Shown here: piece after piece, positions 55,318 to 64,000 of the stretch
How the letters are laid out: every line of letters begins with the position of its first letter
How positions within the stretch are numbered: position 1 is the stretch's first letter
Made by a program: the position numbers and the translations under genes
Notes under the pieces: model-generated
Database searches by the model: none
Told to the model about the DNA's origin: nothing
The model's input: the letters and a program-made list of their open reading frames with translations, nothing else
From: Ryuthela nishihirai
Lineage: Eukaryota; Arthropoda; Arachnida; Araneae; Heptathelidae
Assembly (NCBI GenBank): GCA_038380435.1
Contig: JAWZYU010000030.1
Location: 65,483,817-65,547,816 of the forward strand
Direction of reading: 5' to 3'
Length of the DNA stretch: 64,000 bases

Positions 55318-55527
55318 GCCGTCCCGTGGCCGAGTGGTTAGCGCGCTTGGCTACTGATCTACGGGACCTGGGTTCGAGCCCCGGGTAAGGCATGGCTGTT
55401 TGTGTCGTTTTTCTGCTGAGGTCCTGCCATCCTCTCAGACCTTCTACTCTGGCATATAAACTGACAGGCTCCTGTCAGACCTCTGTGGCAAGCAGCTGCT
55501 TGAGGGGGTATTTATTTTTTTTTTTAT
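55318..55527 (+). mobile_element. SINE-A, full length, 13-bp TSD
   Basis: The best-preserved copy. Box A TGGCCGAGTGGTTAGCGC, box B GGGTTCGAGCCCCGG, tail GCTTGAGGGGGTATTTA plus a T run. TSD TATTGTTTCTCCA at 55305-55317 and 55528-55540. Confidence 0.96.
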
Positions 55528-55668
55528 TATTGTTTCTCCATAAATTTAATCTCCTCTAGCTCGGGGAACTGGAGTCCTTGTTGGATCATCTATAATCGTA
55601 AAATTAATTTACTCGTGACAACCAAACATTATGCGGTAAAAGTCGTCCCTTGTTGCGATGTTGAAATG

Positions 55669-56061
55669 GATTGGATTGGTTTAGATTGTTTTATCTCTGA
55701 GCGGCACTTTTTTGCACACCATGGGCTAAATGGCCAGGCCACAAGGACCCCGAAGGCTCAGAGAAGGTTGGGGACCCACTGGAACAGCTGTTGGGAGACA
55801 GATGGTAGCCTCCCGTCAAGGCCATCCAGCGTGTTCTTTAACGTGCACAGGGTATGGCTCTCCCGCACACGGGGCCACGGCTTAACGTCCCATCCGACGG
55901 ACGGCAGCCTTTTCAAGCCCATCGGTGTCCCCTACTGACCGTGGGCAGGGCGGGGAAAATTTTCGGAGATAAATCTGTAGTTCCCAGGTTTGCTGGGACT
56001 CGAACCTGGGAACTACAGATTACGAGCCTGGCGCGCTACCGACTGAGCCACCCCCGCCCCA
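55669..56061 (-). mobile_element. SINE-B with an internal snap-back, 11-bp TSD
   Basis: TSD ATGTTGAAATG at 55658-55668 and 56062-56072. In the head-proximal region the usual CTCAACGCTGACCCAG is replaced by an inverted copy of the nearby box B arm. Confidence 0.95.
55972..56021. repeat. 19-bp perfect inverted repeat created inside a SINE-B
   Basis: AATCTGTAGTTCCCAGGTT at 55972-55990 and its reverse complement at 56003-56021. No other SINE-B copy in the window has it. Confidence 0.93.
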
Positions 56062-56072
56062 ATGTTGAAATG

Positions 56073-56697
56073 AGCAAGCACGCTCCAAATGCTTGTGGTT
56101 TTTCACTCATGCTGATCTCAAGTAACTCTGAACATGGTACGATGAACCTTCAACCGTGATGTTATGGATGGCTTGTCCGCCTAGTTGCAAAATCTTTAAA
56201 AGTCCTTTGGCGACGACCGAATATAACGATCCAGCGCAATAAAAGGGCATTTCATGGGTATGGCACATTTCAGTTCCGATTTTCACTTCACCGCTCAGCA
56301 GCTCTCACGTTTTCTCGAATATTTTGTATCAGAAAAGCGGTAGCGAAGTGATTACTAATCGTCTAAGCATAACATTTATTGACCTGGTTATGTGAGTCTG
56401 AGTGCTCATGTGTTATAGAGCAGAAGGCCCGAAATAAGGAGGTCTACAGGATAATTTAAAGAGCCCCTTAATGGCAATGATGAAGCGTGCAATGGAAGCA
56501 ACAGGAACAATGAGGCTCGCAGTTGAAGCATCGACGGTTCTTTTTGTTCATTGGTTGATTGAGTATCATGACCTCGTAGATAGACAAATAACTGAATGAC
56601 TAGTGATCAATAATAGCTCAATAAACCAATAATCTACGAAAACTGTAGATGTGTCAACTGCGCAGGCTTAATAGCTTCCGAAGTTTTCATACGCGCT
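56073..56697. other. intron 5 sequence, nothing recognised
   Basis: No coding region or family match. Confidence 0.4.
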
Positions 56698-56709
56698 TCG
56701 CTACAAGTG

Positions 56710-57085
56710 GGTGGCTCAGTCGGTAGCGCGCCAGGCTCGTAATCTGTAGTTCCCAGGTTCGAGCCCCAGCTGGGTCAGCGTTGAGATTTATCTCCGAAAA
56801 ATTCCCCGACCTGCCCACGGTCAGTAGGGGACAACGATGGGCTTGGAAAGGCCACCGTCCGTCGGATGGGACGTTAAGCCGTGGCCCCGTGTGCGGGATA
56901 GCCATACCCTGTGCACGTTAAATGGATGGCCTTGACGGGAGACTACCATCTGTCTCCCAACAGCTGTTCCAATGGGTCCCCTCCCCCAACCTTCTCTGAG
57001 CCTTCGGGGTCCATGTGACCTGGACATTTAGCCCATGGTGTGCAAAAAAGTGCCGCTCAGAGGTAAAACAACCCAACCCAAAAAA
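56710..57085 (+). mobile_element. SINE-B, full length, 12-bp TSD
   Basis: TSD TCGCTACAAGTG at 56698-56709 and 57086-57097. A 13-bp deletion (GAACACGC region) lies near 56922. Confidence 0.95.
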
Positions 57086-57097
57086 TCGCTACAAGTG

Positions 57098-57933
57098 CAA
57101 AGGTCAACCAAAAAAAAAAACACTCCTGTTGGAAGTTAATCCATTCCCGTCGTAGATAATATGCATTTTGCACTTTTTAGGCCCTTGGTTAATTTTTCTA
57201 GATATTTATTAAATATCTAGTTGTGAATTAGAGGCTCGTTTACGGTATTGGCCTCCTACGGCCAATTATTTGATGTTCCCAAAGAGATTTTTGTTTGTCT
57301 GGACGTCAGTTTGACGTCCTGTAAATTTTTGCCCTTCAGAGGACCATACAGCCCTACTTTTGATTGTTGCCAACTTCAGACCTACAGAAAGGTAGGAGGG
57401 AAGGGACTGTATTGAACCGGAGTAGACTAGAACGTAGTGGGGAGGGTAAAACATTTGTCTACCACTGGATTTCTAAAAATCGTAAAATTCTGGATTTATT
57501 CATTACACTTTTATTTACAATCAGTAAATTAGGATGTTTCCTCTCATCCCGACCCCCGGCTAATTAAAGTCTGTATATGAATAGGAGATTCCAACTGGAA
57601 GAATTCTTGCTAATACCCATGAGCTCGTTTTGGTGGTAGATACCCAATTTCCCCCCCCCCCCCCCCACCTTCTTCTCCCCTAGATCTAACCTGAGGTGTA
57701 ATATATATGTAATTTGGGAATATAAGTTTCCAAAGAATTTTAAAGGCAAACTAAATTTCAGTTGTTAAGAATTCCAGCTTTAACACATTTCCTAGTCCGA
57801 TTAATATTCTCTAGAACCGGATTACATCATATTTTTGATTACCTTTAATTGTCGTTGTGTAAATAACGTTTCATGTGACCTGGGTGTTCTTATGTCTTTA
57901 AACTGACTGATACAATGTTCCTGTTTGTTTCAG
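57098..57933. other. intron 5 sequence before exon 6
   Basis: A C-run at about 57651-57666. No coding region or family match; the last 20 bases form the exon 6 acceptor tract. Confidence 0.4.
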
Positions 57934-58049
57934 GTGAAATTCCCATCAACAAAGTGCAATATCCTGGAGAGAAGAAAGATGGTTGTGCTAATATTGCCTA
58001 CATCAGTGACTGCAGTGACTCGGAAAACAGCATCGTGACAAGGGTCTGA
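57934..58049 (+). CDS. SLC10-family cotransporter, coding exon 6 of 6 (C-terminal tail and stop)
   Basis: Two bases of codon 331 (G|GT, Gly) and residues 332-368, then TGA at 58047-58049. The acceptor is TGTTTGTTTCAG at 57933, with a good pyrimidine tract. The tail (GEIPINKVQYPGEKK and then DCSDSENS) is hydrophilic, with Ser/Asp/Glu-rich residues near the end. That suits a cytosolic C-terminus with possible casein-kinase-type sites (inference). The phase-1 join to exon 5 is exact. SLC10 C-terminal tails vary widely, so the exon is supported mainly by phase, splice site and immediate stop rather than by homology. Confidence 0.78.
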
Positions 58050-59293
58050 TTTTCAAAGTCATGAACCTCATGTGATACACCTCTACAACATTCCTGAGAC
58101 TCCAACAACCAGAGACAGATCTCACGGGTTGAGTGACCTTGCCACTTGTACATAGACGCCATTTTCTTTTCGTGACGTTTCACACATACGTCACCGAAGG
58201 TTTTCGGTGTCAGCTACGTCATTAATATGGGTCACAGCTGCACAAAAAGGGCTTCGTCACGTGGCTGGATCGCAATCATTTTATGGACGCCAATGATAGG
58301 AGAAGAATATTTAGTTAATTGCAGAGTGAAGTGAGTTTTTCGAAATAAGAAATGTTCCATTTACTGGACAAGTTATCTCAACAGATTCAGCCAACAGCAG
58401 CCGATGCTCAGGAACTGTAATCTTTTTATTAACAGTATGGAATCGCAGAATGTGCCAGAAGAACCAGAGCTTTGTGTTTTGGTTTGTTAAGAAAGCGTTG
58501 GAACTTAGCTTGACAGGAAAAATTATGTACAAAATAATCATATCAGACTGCACCTCTCAGAAGTATTTAGGATATTGTGTAAATGAACAGCAAAAAGCTA
58601 AAAAACACGTTAATTATGCACGTAATGTACGAATTATGTTTAATACTGAAACAGTACTGTAAACGCACTGCATATGGTGGTTGAGAACCATGGGATAGAA
58701 TCATCGTCATTATAAAAGATGGAAACATGGAATGCACAAAATGAGCCAGTGAAACCGCGTTCCTAGGTAAATGACATGCCTCTCAGTGGTCCTTATATTC
58801 CTAATGACAATTGCATAACTAATGGTCACGTTGAAAATGATCCTATCCAATTTCCCTACTTGAAGAAGACATGTCTAGATCTTTTGAAGGGCTGGAAATT
58901 AACTGCTGATGGGTTGAAGGCTTCTGTGTGTGCGAGAGCAAGGATATTTGCTCATATCCCACACGTGTTTTTGCGTAGTTTAGCTCCGACGACTTTGCAG
59001 GGCATGGTAGTGGCCAATCCCATTCTCCATCAATTATGCCAGATGGAGAATGGGGCACTGTCGGAGTGTGCATTGTGTTAAATCGAAATTCAAGCCCAAT
59101 TGAAGCACTACGAGTAAAATAATTAGGCCTTTAACGAGATCTTTTGGAAGTCTTCACATATTCCTCCTCGTATTGTCATAGAATTTCACCATATGAGTAC
59201 ACTGCTTGTGGCATGCTGGGGACGAAAACGACTGCCAGGCATCTTTCGTACACGCGCATGCTTACTGTCAGTACCTAAGTCATTGTTAAACAG
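58050..59293 (+). other. probable 3' untranslated sequence of the SLC10 terminal exon
   Basis: The sequence following the stop has no recognised coding region. I see no AATAAA in the first 1.2 kb. The first candidates are ATTAAA near 59671, AATAAA at 60664 and AATAAA at 63040. The true polyadenylation site is undetermined. An imperfect inverted repeat lies near 59010-59055. An open frame of about 100 codons at 58776-59081 has no recognisable domain. Confidence 0.35.
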
Positions 59294-59505
59294 TACAGTC
59301 GCTGAAAAAAATATCCGAACACTATGGTTGATGACAGAATTCAGAAAAAATATCTGGCAACGATTTTTTTAGAAATTAGTGATCTGGCAACCGTGTCACG
59401 TGACACGAACACGCCAGATCACTAATTCTAAAAAAACCGTTGCCAGATATTTTTCTGAATTCTGTAATCAGTTATAGTGTTCGGATACTTTTTTGAGCGA
59501 CTGTA
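59294..59505. mobile_element. PAL element, short form
   Basis: TACAGTCGCTGAAAAAAATA to TTTTTTGAGCGACTGTA, centre CGTGTCACGTGACACG. Lies downstream of the SLC10 stop, possibly inside the 3' UTR. Confidence 0.93.
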
Positions 59506-59726
59506 CTCTCCTTGAATTTAAGCATCGATCGTAACACCGTCTTTCAATTAATCGTTCATTTTGATCACCGCTTCTTGTTAGTGATATTGTGTGAATATTT
59601 AAATGGGGGAAAACAATTTCTAAAAGTAAGCTGATAATGGATCGAAACGATGTTCCGATTAATATAAATTATTAAAATGCTTTGATTCAAAAGATTCTAC
59701 GTCATTACAAATATATTTAATACTTT

Positions 59727-59935
59727 GGATTGGGGAGACCTAGGATGCGGTGGGCAGACAATGTCAAACAGGACCTTGTTAGAATTGGTGTGCAGTGGCC
59801 AGATGCAGTAGATGTAACTCGGGAGACTAAATTGATCAGGAGACTCAGTAGCTTGGAGAACTAAATTGCACGGTCTGGTTGGACCTCCGTAGCTCATGGC
59901 TGCTTGAGGATGATGATGATGATTAATTATCAGTA
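59727..59935 (+). pseudogene. LINE 3'-end fragment
   Basis: GRPRMRWADNVKQDLVRIG then QWPDAVDVTRETK matches the C-terminus of the minus-strand LINE at 12121-13352. The non-coding end GGTCTGGTTGGACCTCCGTAG follows, with a (GAT)n tail at 59918-59932. Severely 5'-truncated. Confidence 0.82.
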
Positions 59936-61094
59936 TTACAAGGGACGAATTATATTAGTGGATGCCTCGTCACGGATCGTTGTGCAATTTATGTGAGGCT
60001 GGCCTCTAGTAACCAAATTTTATAAGCGCTATTCACACATATTAAGATGCTGATTACTATAGAATTAAGAAATGAACCTGAAAATATCGGGCAAAGTGTA
60101 AAATATATGGATTTCCTCTGTCCTAAGAAACGCCACTAAAGCAACGTAAAATAATATCAAGAGATAATGATTTCCTTTTGGCAACATCAACATTCGAAAA
60201 CTAGGCTTTGCTCTCTGAAGCCTCTCCATCCTTGCAAATATTGTTTCATATAATTTAGAATTTATATTTTAAAGATTTCAAAACTAAAACGAGCCTTACA
60301 ACATCTTCATAAAATTTTTCTTGTTGTTTGTATGTGTGCTTCCAGAAACCAATATTCATATAGATGATTTTCGTATGTTAAACAGAAGAAAGTTTCATGG
60401 CAAATTTGTTTAAAGAAAATGAATTTGTGTCAAGTTATTGAATTTTCTACAGAAGTGGCAATTGCTAGAGTAGTATGCTTTGGTTGTGATGTCCAATTCG
60501 ATTTTATAAATGTAAGTCGCAAATAATTTTGTTTTATTATGCTGTTTAGAAGGAAAAACTTTCCCTCCGGTCGCGTCAGTGACGTAGTCAGTATTAGCGA
60601 ACATTTTTGCAAGTGGGGGAGGATTTTGGAGATTTTTTTTTATTGTTTTCGTTAATGTAAATTAATAAACTTATTATGATTTTTTAAAAACGAAATTTCT
60701 CTAATACTCCCCTTTGCTACCCTACTGCGTGCAGCCCTTCGAATTAAAAATTCTCTGACGTTACTTATGTAATTTAATTATATAATTTATTAGTATTTTA
60801 TGAAATTATGTATTTCTTAACGTTTGACAATATCCTATCAATTATAAGCATTTTTGTGGTCCGTATATTAATATTGTCATAAATGTAATGATGGCCTTAG
60901 GTACAGCGTGTTTACGGGGCCCCCCAGGAGGCCCGATGTTCTGTAACATTCTTCTGACTTCCAAATGTAGTTTTTTCTCTTGTCTTGTGATATTAAACAG
61001 TTCTTTACACTTTTACATTATAGCAAATATTCAATATTATTCTGAACTGAATCAGTCTGAATGGGTTTTACAATTTAATATCGGCTTGTAGTAC
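59936..61094. other. 3' flanking region, nothing recognised
   Basis: AT-rich. AATAAA at 60664 is a possible polyadenylation signal. Confidence 0.4.
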
Positions 61095-61173
61095 AGCTTG
61101 TATACAGGGTACGCACACGGACCACGGTTTTTGTCCCATCCGATGGACGTCGATATTTCCAAGCCGATTCTTT
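61095..61173 (-). mobile_element. SINE-B body fragment
   Basis: TGTATACAGGGTACGCACAC and GTCCCATCCGATGGACG, then TATTTCCAAGCC. A short piece of the central body only. Confidence 0.6.
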
Positions 61174-61824
61174 TATTTATGTTTTTGCTTCCTTTTCCCA
61201 ATATTTTGCTATTTTTTCTTTAGTTCTGAAAAGTCTGCAAATTCTATTATCTATTGATTGATTTCAGCTCACTTAACCGAATAATGGAATGTTTCACAGA
61301 ATCTACCTATGTAGCTTACGAGCTGAGTAGAGATGCATTTAAATATTATCAATTCACCATCAGCAATAAGAGCATTTGAAGCATCTTATGTACATACTCA
61401 GATTCCGAGATTAGGAAAATTATAGAGACCGAATCCCAAAAAGATACCACTACAAATTAAAAAAAAAAATTACGCTTCAATTTATATTTGTTCTTTGAAA
61501 TTGGAAGCATTTGCAGAATTGTTCTTTATAATTAATTGTTTCTGATAAATTTCGATTTACAGTATCCGTGTTTTTTAGTGAAAAATTCCATTAACGCATT
61601 ATATATTATTTCTTATAGGAAAAACCAATATAACTCGCGAGCACATTTCCAGGGTCAAAGTGCGCAATGCATTTCCAAGTTGGGGTCCCCGTGTACTCAT
61701 TAATTTTTGTTTCTTAATCAAGATATTTCCATGATTTTTTACAATTATATTTTTCTCTCCAATTATATTTTTCTCTCCCAATTCATTACCCATTAAAAAT
61801 ACATTTCCGTTTTTAAATGGAGAA
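61174..61824. other. 3' flanking region, nothing recognised
   Basis: AT-rich; no feature. Confidence 0.4.
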
Positions 61825-62332
61825 TCTTTCCTGTGGCCCTTTTAGAATAGAGTTTTTTTTTCTGGCGGCCCTTTAAGAATAGATTTTTTTCCTGGTGGCT
61901 CTTTAAGAATAGATTTTTTCCTGATGGCCCTTTAAGAATAGATTTTTTTTCCTGATGGCTCTTTAAGAACAGATTTTTTTCCTGGTGGCCCTTTAAGAAT
62001 GGATTTTTTTCCTGATGGCTCTTTAAGAATAGATTTTTTCCTGGTGGCCCTTTAAGAATAGATTTTTTTTCCTGATGGCCCTTTAAGAATAGATTTTTTT
62101 CCCTGATGGCTCTTTAAGAACAGATTTTTTTTCCTGGTGGCCCTTTAAGAATGGATTTTTTTCCTGATGGCTCTTTAAGAATATATTTTTTCCTGGTGAC
62201 CCTTTAAGAATAGGTTTTTTTTTTTTTTTTTTTTTTTTTGTGGCCCTTTAAGAATAGGTTTTTTTCCGGTGGCTCTTTAAGAATTGATTTTTTTTCCTGA
62301 TGGCTCTTTAAGAATAGAGTTTTTTTCCCCTA
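61825..62332. repeat. T-rich minisatellite, unit about 30 bp, about 16 copies
   Basis: The unit is about TTTTTTTCCTGATGGCTCTT followed by TAAGAATAGA. It varies between GGCTCTTT and GGCCCTTT and between CCTGATGG and CCTGGTGG. A 25-T run interrupts it at about 62215-62239. Confidence 0.93.
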
Positions 62333-63340
62333 GGGACTCTTTGGCAAGCTTAAGTTCCCCCCCCCCCCCTCCCTGATATAGGAGGAGGTCAAGGCTGCTG
62401 AAATGGCGGTCAGCGGACAATGTGTGAAGAATAAAAAAAAAAAAGCAGCGTTTTTCCATGCAAAAATAAATGCGAAGCACAAACTCTCTGTGGTGTTTAA
62501 GAAGTATAATGCATAAATATAATTGTGTATTTTCGCTTATGTTGACATGTGTTTCTTTTTTGCTTTAACCTCTGGCCAGAAATGGCCTAAAAATAATTTC
62601 AAATTCTAAAAATGAATATTGTCTTTCCTTCTTTAAATGTGATTGAATTTCCATGGTTTGTCTTATAGAGGTAAAAACCACACTTTTTAAATTCTTCTCT
62701 GACAACAACCCATTAATGAGACAAAATGTTTCAAAATTAATTAGTTGTTTGCAATTAATATATTTAGTTGAATGAAGTACACGTAGAAATTAGTCTAAAT
62801 ATCTAATTGAAAGAGTCTATGGATATAATGAATTGCGTATTTTGTAACCATTGTTTTAATTTGTATGTTTTATGTAATCTGTATTTCTCGATTGAATATA
62901 TTTGAATTGACCTGTTAAACAATGATGAGTATTTGTATGAACTAAATGCAATTTCCACAAAAGTTGCTGTGATACAAGAATAGTTGTTGCAAGATGTATA
63001 ATTGGAATATCACTACATACTTTTTCTGTATATAGTGGAAATAAATTTTTATTCAATTTTTCATATAAAAATGAAACACGTACTTATACATACGAATATT
63101 TTGTAAAGTAACTTTGTTAATAGGTTTGTATATTTTAATTATTGTACAGTAATTAGAAAAAAAACCCTCGAAGAAACTAAATAAATAACATCATATCAAC
63201 TAATATAATCCTATTGTAAATATTTTTATCCTTTACTCTTACATATAACATGCACGATTCAACGTTGCAGTCACATGACTATAAATAGCATTTTATTAAT
63301 TGAACCGATACAAACGATACACTAATGTATCATCAGAGCG
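62333..63340. other. AT-rich flank, nothing recognised
   Basis: A C-run near 62358. AATAAA at 63040. Confidence 0.4.
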
Positions 63341-63654
63341 GTGATTCTCTATGCTTCACCCATATGGGCGAATACTTCACCCACCAATATTCGTAACATT
63401 CAGGTCTTACAGAACAAGATTTTGAGGACTGCGGTCGATGCCCCCTGGTTTGTCACTAACAGACAACTCCATAAAGACCTGGGCATCGACCATATATATA
63501 TACATATAAAACGCACCTCAAAAAGATTTTTTTGAGGCTGTAAGCAATAATCCCAATGAGATTATTTCTTCTCTGATTCTTTACGATCATACTGTTTTGA
63601 ACAAGTACAAGAGACTTAAAACGGTAGCGTTCTCTGAGGAGACCTACCTGTTTT
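63341..63654 (+). pseudogene. jockey-like LINE reverse transcriptase C-terminus, broken
   Basis: Starts ILYASPIWANTSPTNIRN, then IQVLQNKILRTAVDAPWFV and LHKDLGID. This is the conserved post-RT region of jockey-clade elements (YASPVW...LQxxQNKILR...LHxDLGI). A frameshift near 63530 is followed by FEAVSNNPNEIISSL and a stop at about 63654. The RT core is missing. It is a different lineage from the LINE at 12121-13352. Confidence 0.85.
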
Positions 63655-63930
63655 AGGTTTCTTATACAATTTTACTGATATTTTTTAGCTTTTCTTATGT
63701 TTACCCTTAGGGACCCACCTAAGGGTGGTTTACTTATATATTTTGTTCTTACTCATGCCAAATAGGCATATCTTTATGATGGAGATGGTTAGGGGTAAAA
63801 TTATTGCCCGGTACAGCGAATATGATTATACGATCTACGATCTACGAACCAATACAATCAGCATCATCAGTCAATAATAAATTCACAGATTATCTGTTGC
63901 CGTATAATTCAAGAAATACTTTAGCGAAAA
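63655..63930 (+). other. probable 3' non-coding end of the jockey-like LINE
   Basis: Follows the stop of the LINE frame; contains GGTTTACTTATATATTTTG and no other feature. Confidence 0.35.
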
Positions 63931-63934
63931 AAAT

Positions 63935-64000
63935 GAATTTTGCCGATGAATGGGATTCGAATCCATGCCTCGCAGTTACATTCCTGGCGTTATTTCCATT
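63935..64000 (-). mobile_element. possible SINE or tRNA-like head cut by the window edge
   Basis: Minus-strand box B-like GGATTCGAATCCC at 63950-63962, with CTGCGAGGCATG before it. The rest would lie beyond the window. Too little to classify. Confidence 0.3.

Larger units (their letters stand above)
1746..58049 (+). other. SLC10 gene span (coding start to stop, five introns)
   Basis: The six coding exons sum to 1104 bases plus the stop and encode 368 residues. Intron lengths are 37,088, 3,270, 6,756, 710 and 7,373 bp. All introns are GT-AG. The introns are packed with SINEs, MITEs and Tc1 remnants, but none disrupts an exon or a splice site that I can see. Untranslated exons cannot be placed from sequence alone. 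Confidence 0.85.

Noticed and set aside
55321..55395. tRNA-Ser/Leu gene in the SINE-A heads
   Set aside because: Same reasoning: tRNA-derived head of a retroposed element with a 13-bp TSD, not a free-standing gene.
58776..59081. 101-codon open frame downstream of the SLC10 stop
   Set aside because: No recognisable domain; it sits in the probable 3' UTR and includes an inverted repeat. A real small gene cannot be excluded but is unsupported.

Overview
This window looks like intronic and genic DNA of an animal, most likely an arthropod and perhaps a chelicerate such as a spider. That placement is an inference. It rests on a split vertebrate-style gene with GT-AG introns, several Tc1/mariner, hAT and LINE remnants, and very abundant tRNA-derived SINEs. 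There are no bacterial operons, no CRISPR array, and no tRNA or rRNA gene that I would call real.

The only host gene I can support runs through almost the whole window on the + strand. It has six coding exons (1746-1931, 39020-39225, 42496-42700, 49457-49717, 50428-50560, 57934-58049). Spliced, they give a complete 368-residue SLC10-family sodium/bile-acid-type cotransporter. Every junction has a GT donor and an AG acceptor, and the phases (0, 2, 0, 0, 1) are consistent. The introns are about 37.1, 3.3, 6.8, 0.7 and 7.4 kb. The exons add up to about 1.1 kb of a 56-kb span.

The rest is mainly mobile DNA. SINE-B (about 390 bp, tRNA-Met-like head, tail ending in AACAACCCAA) has more than 25 copies in both orientations, many with clean target-site duplications (TSDs). 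SINE-A (about 200 bp, Ser/Leu-like tRNA head) has about 11 copies. A palindromic Tc1/mariner-type MITE, called PAL here, occurs about ten times, in a short form of about 215 bp and a long form of about 510 bp. Three larger Tc1-like elements carry broken transposases (14088-15955, 48119-48766, 51723-53349). There are also hAT remnants, LINE fragments of at least two lineages, a Ty3/gypsy pol scrap, and a 1.6-kb array of 47-bp repeats at 24864-26503.

By region: 1-1745 is upstream sequence. 1746-39019 is exon 1 and the repeat-filled giant intron 1. 39020-50560 holds exons 2-5, with inverted SINE pairs flanking exon 2 and exons 4-5. 50561-57933 is intron 5, with a Tc1 element that carries a nested SINE. 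58050-64000 is the 3' region, with a PAL copy, a T-rich minisatellite and a jockey-like LINE end.

The most unusual observations are: (i) a dimeric 'one-and-a-half' SINE-B with the same internal junction at two independent loci; (ii) a Tc1 element containing both an internal duplication and a Ty3/gypsy filler fragment; (iii) a MITE whose palindromic centre is GTCACGTGAC, the sequence of the CLEAR/E-box motif; and (iv) an alternating two-variant tandem array closed by an inverted unit. I did not find a clear new multi-gene system. All calls come from reading the sequence by eye; no database search was possible.
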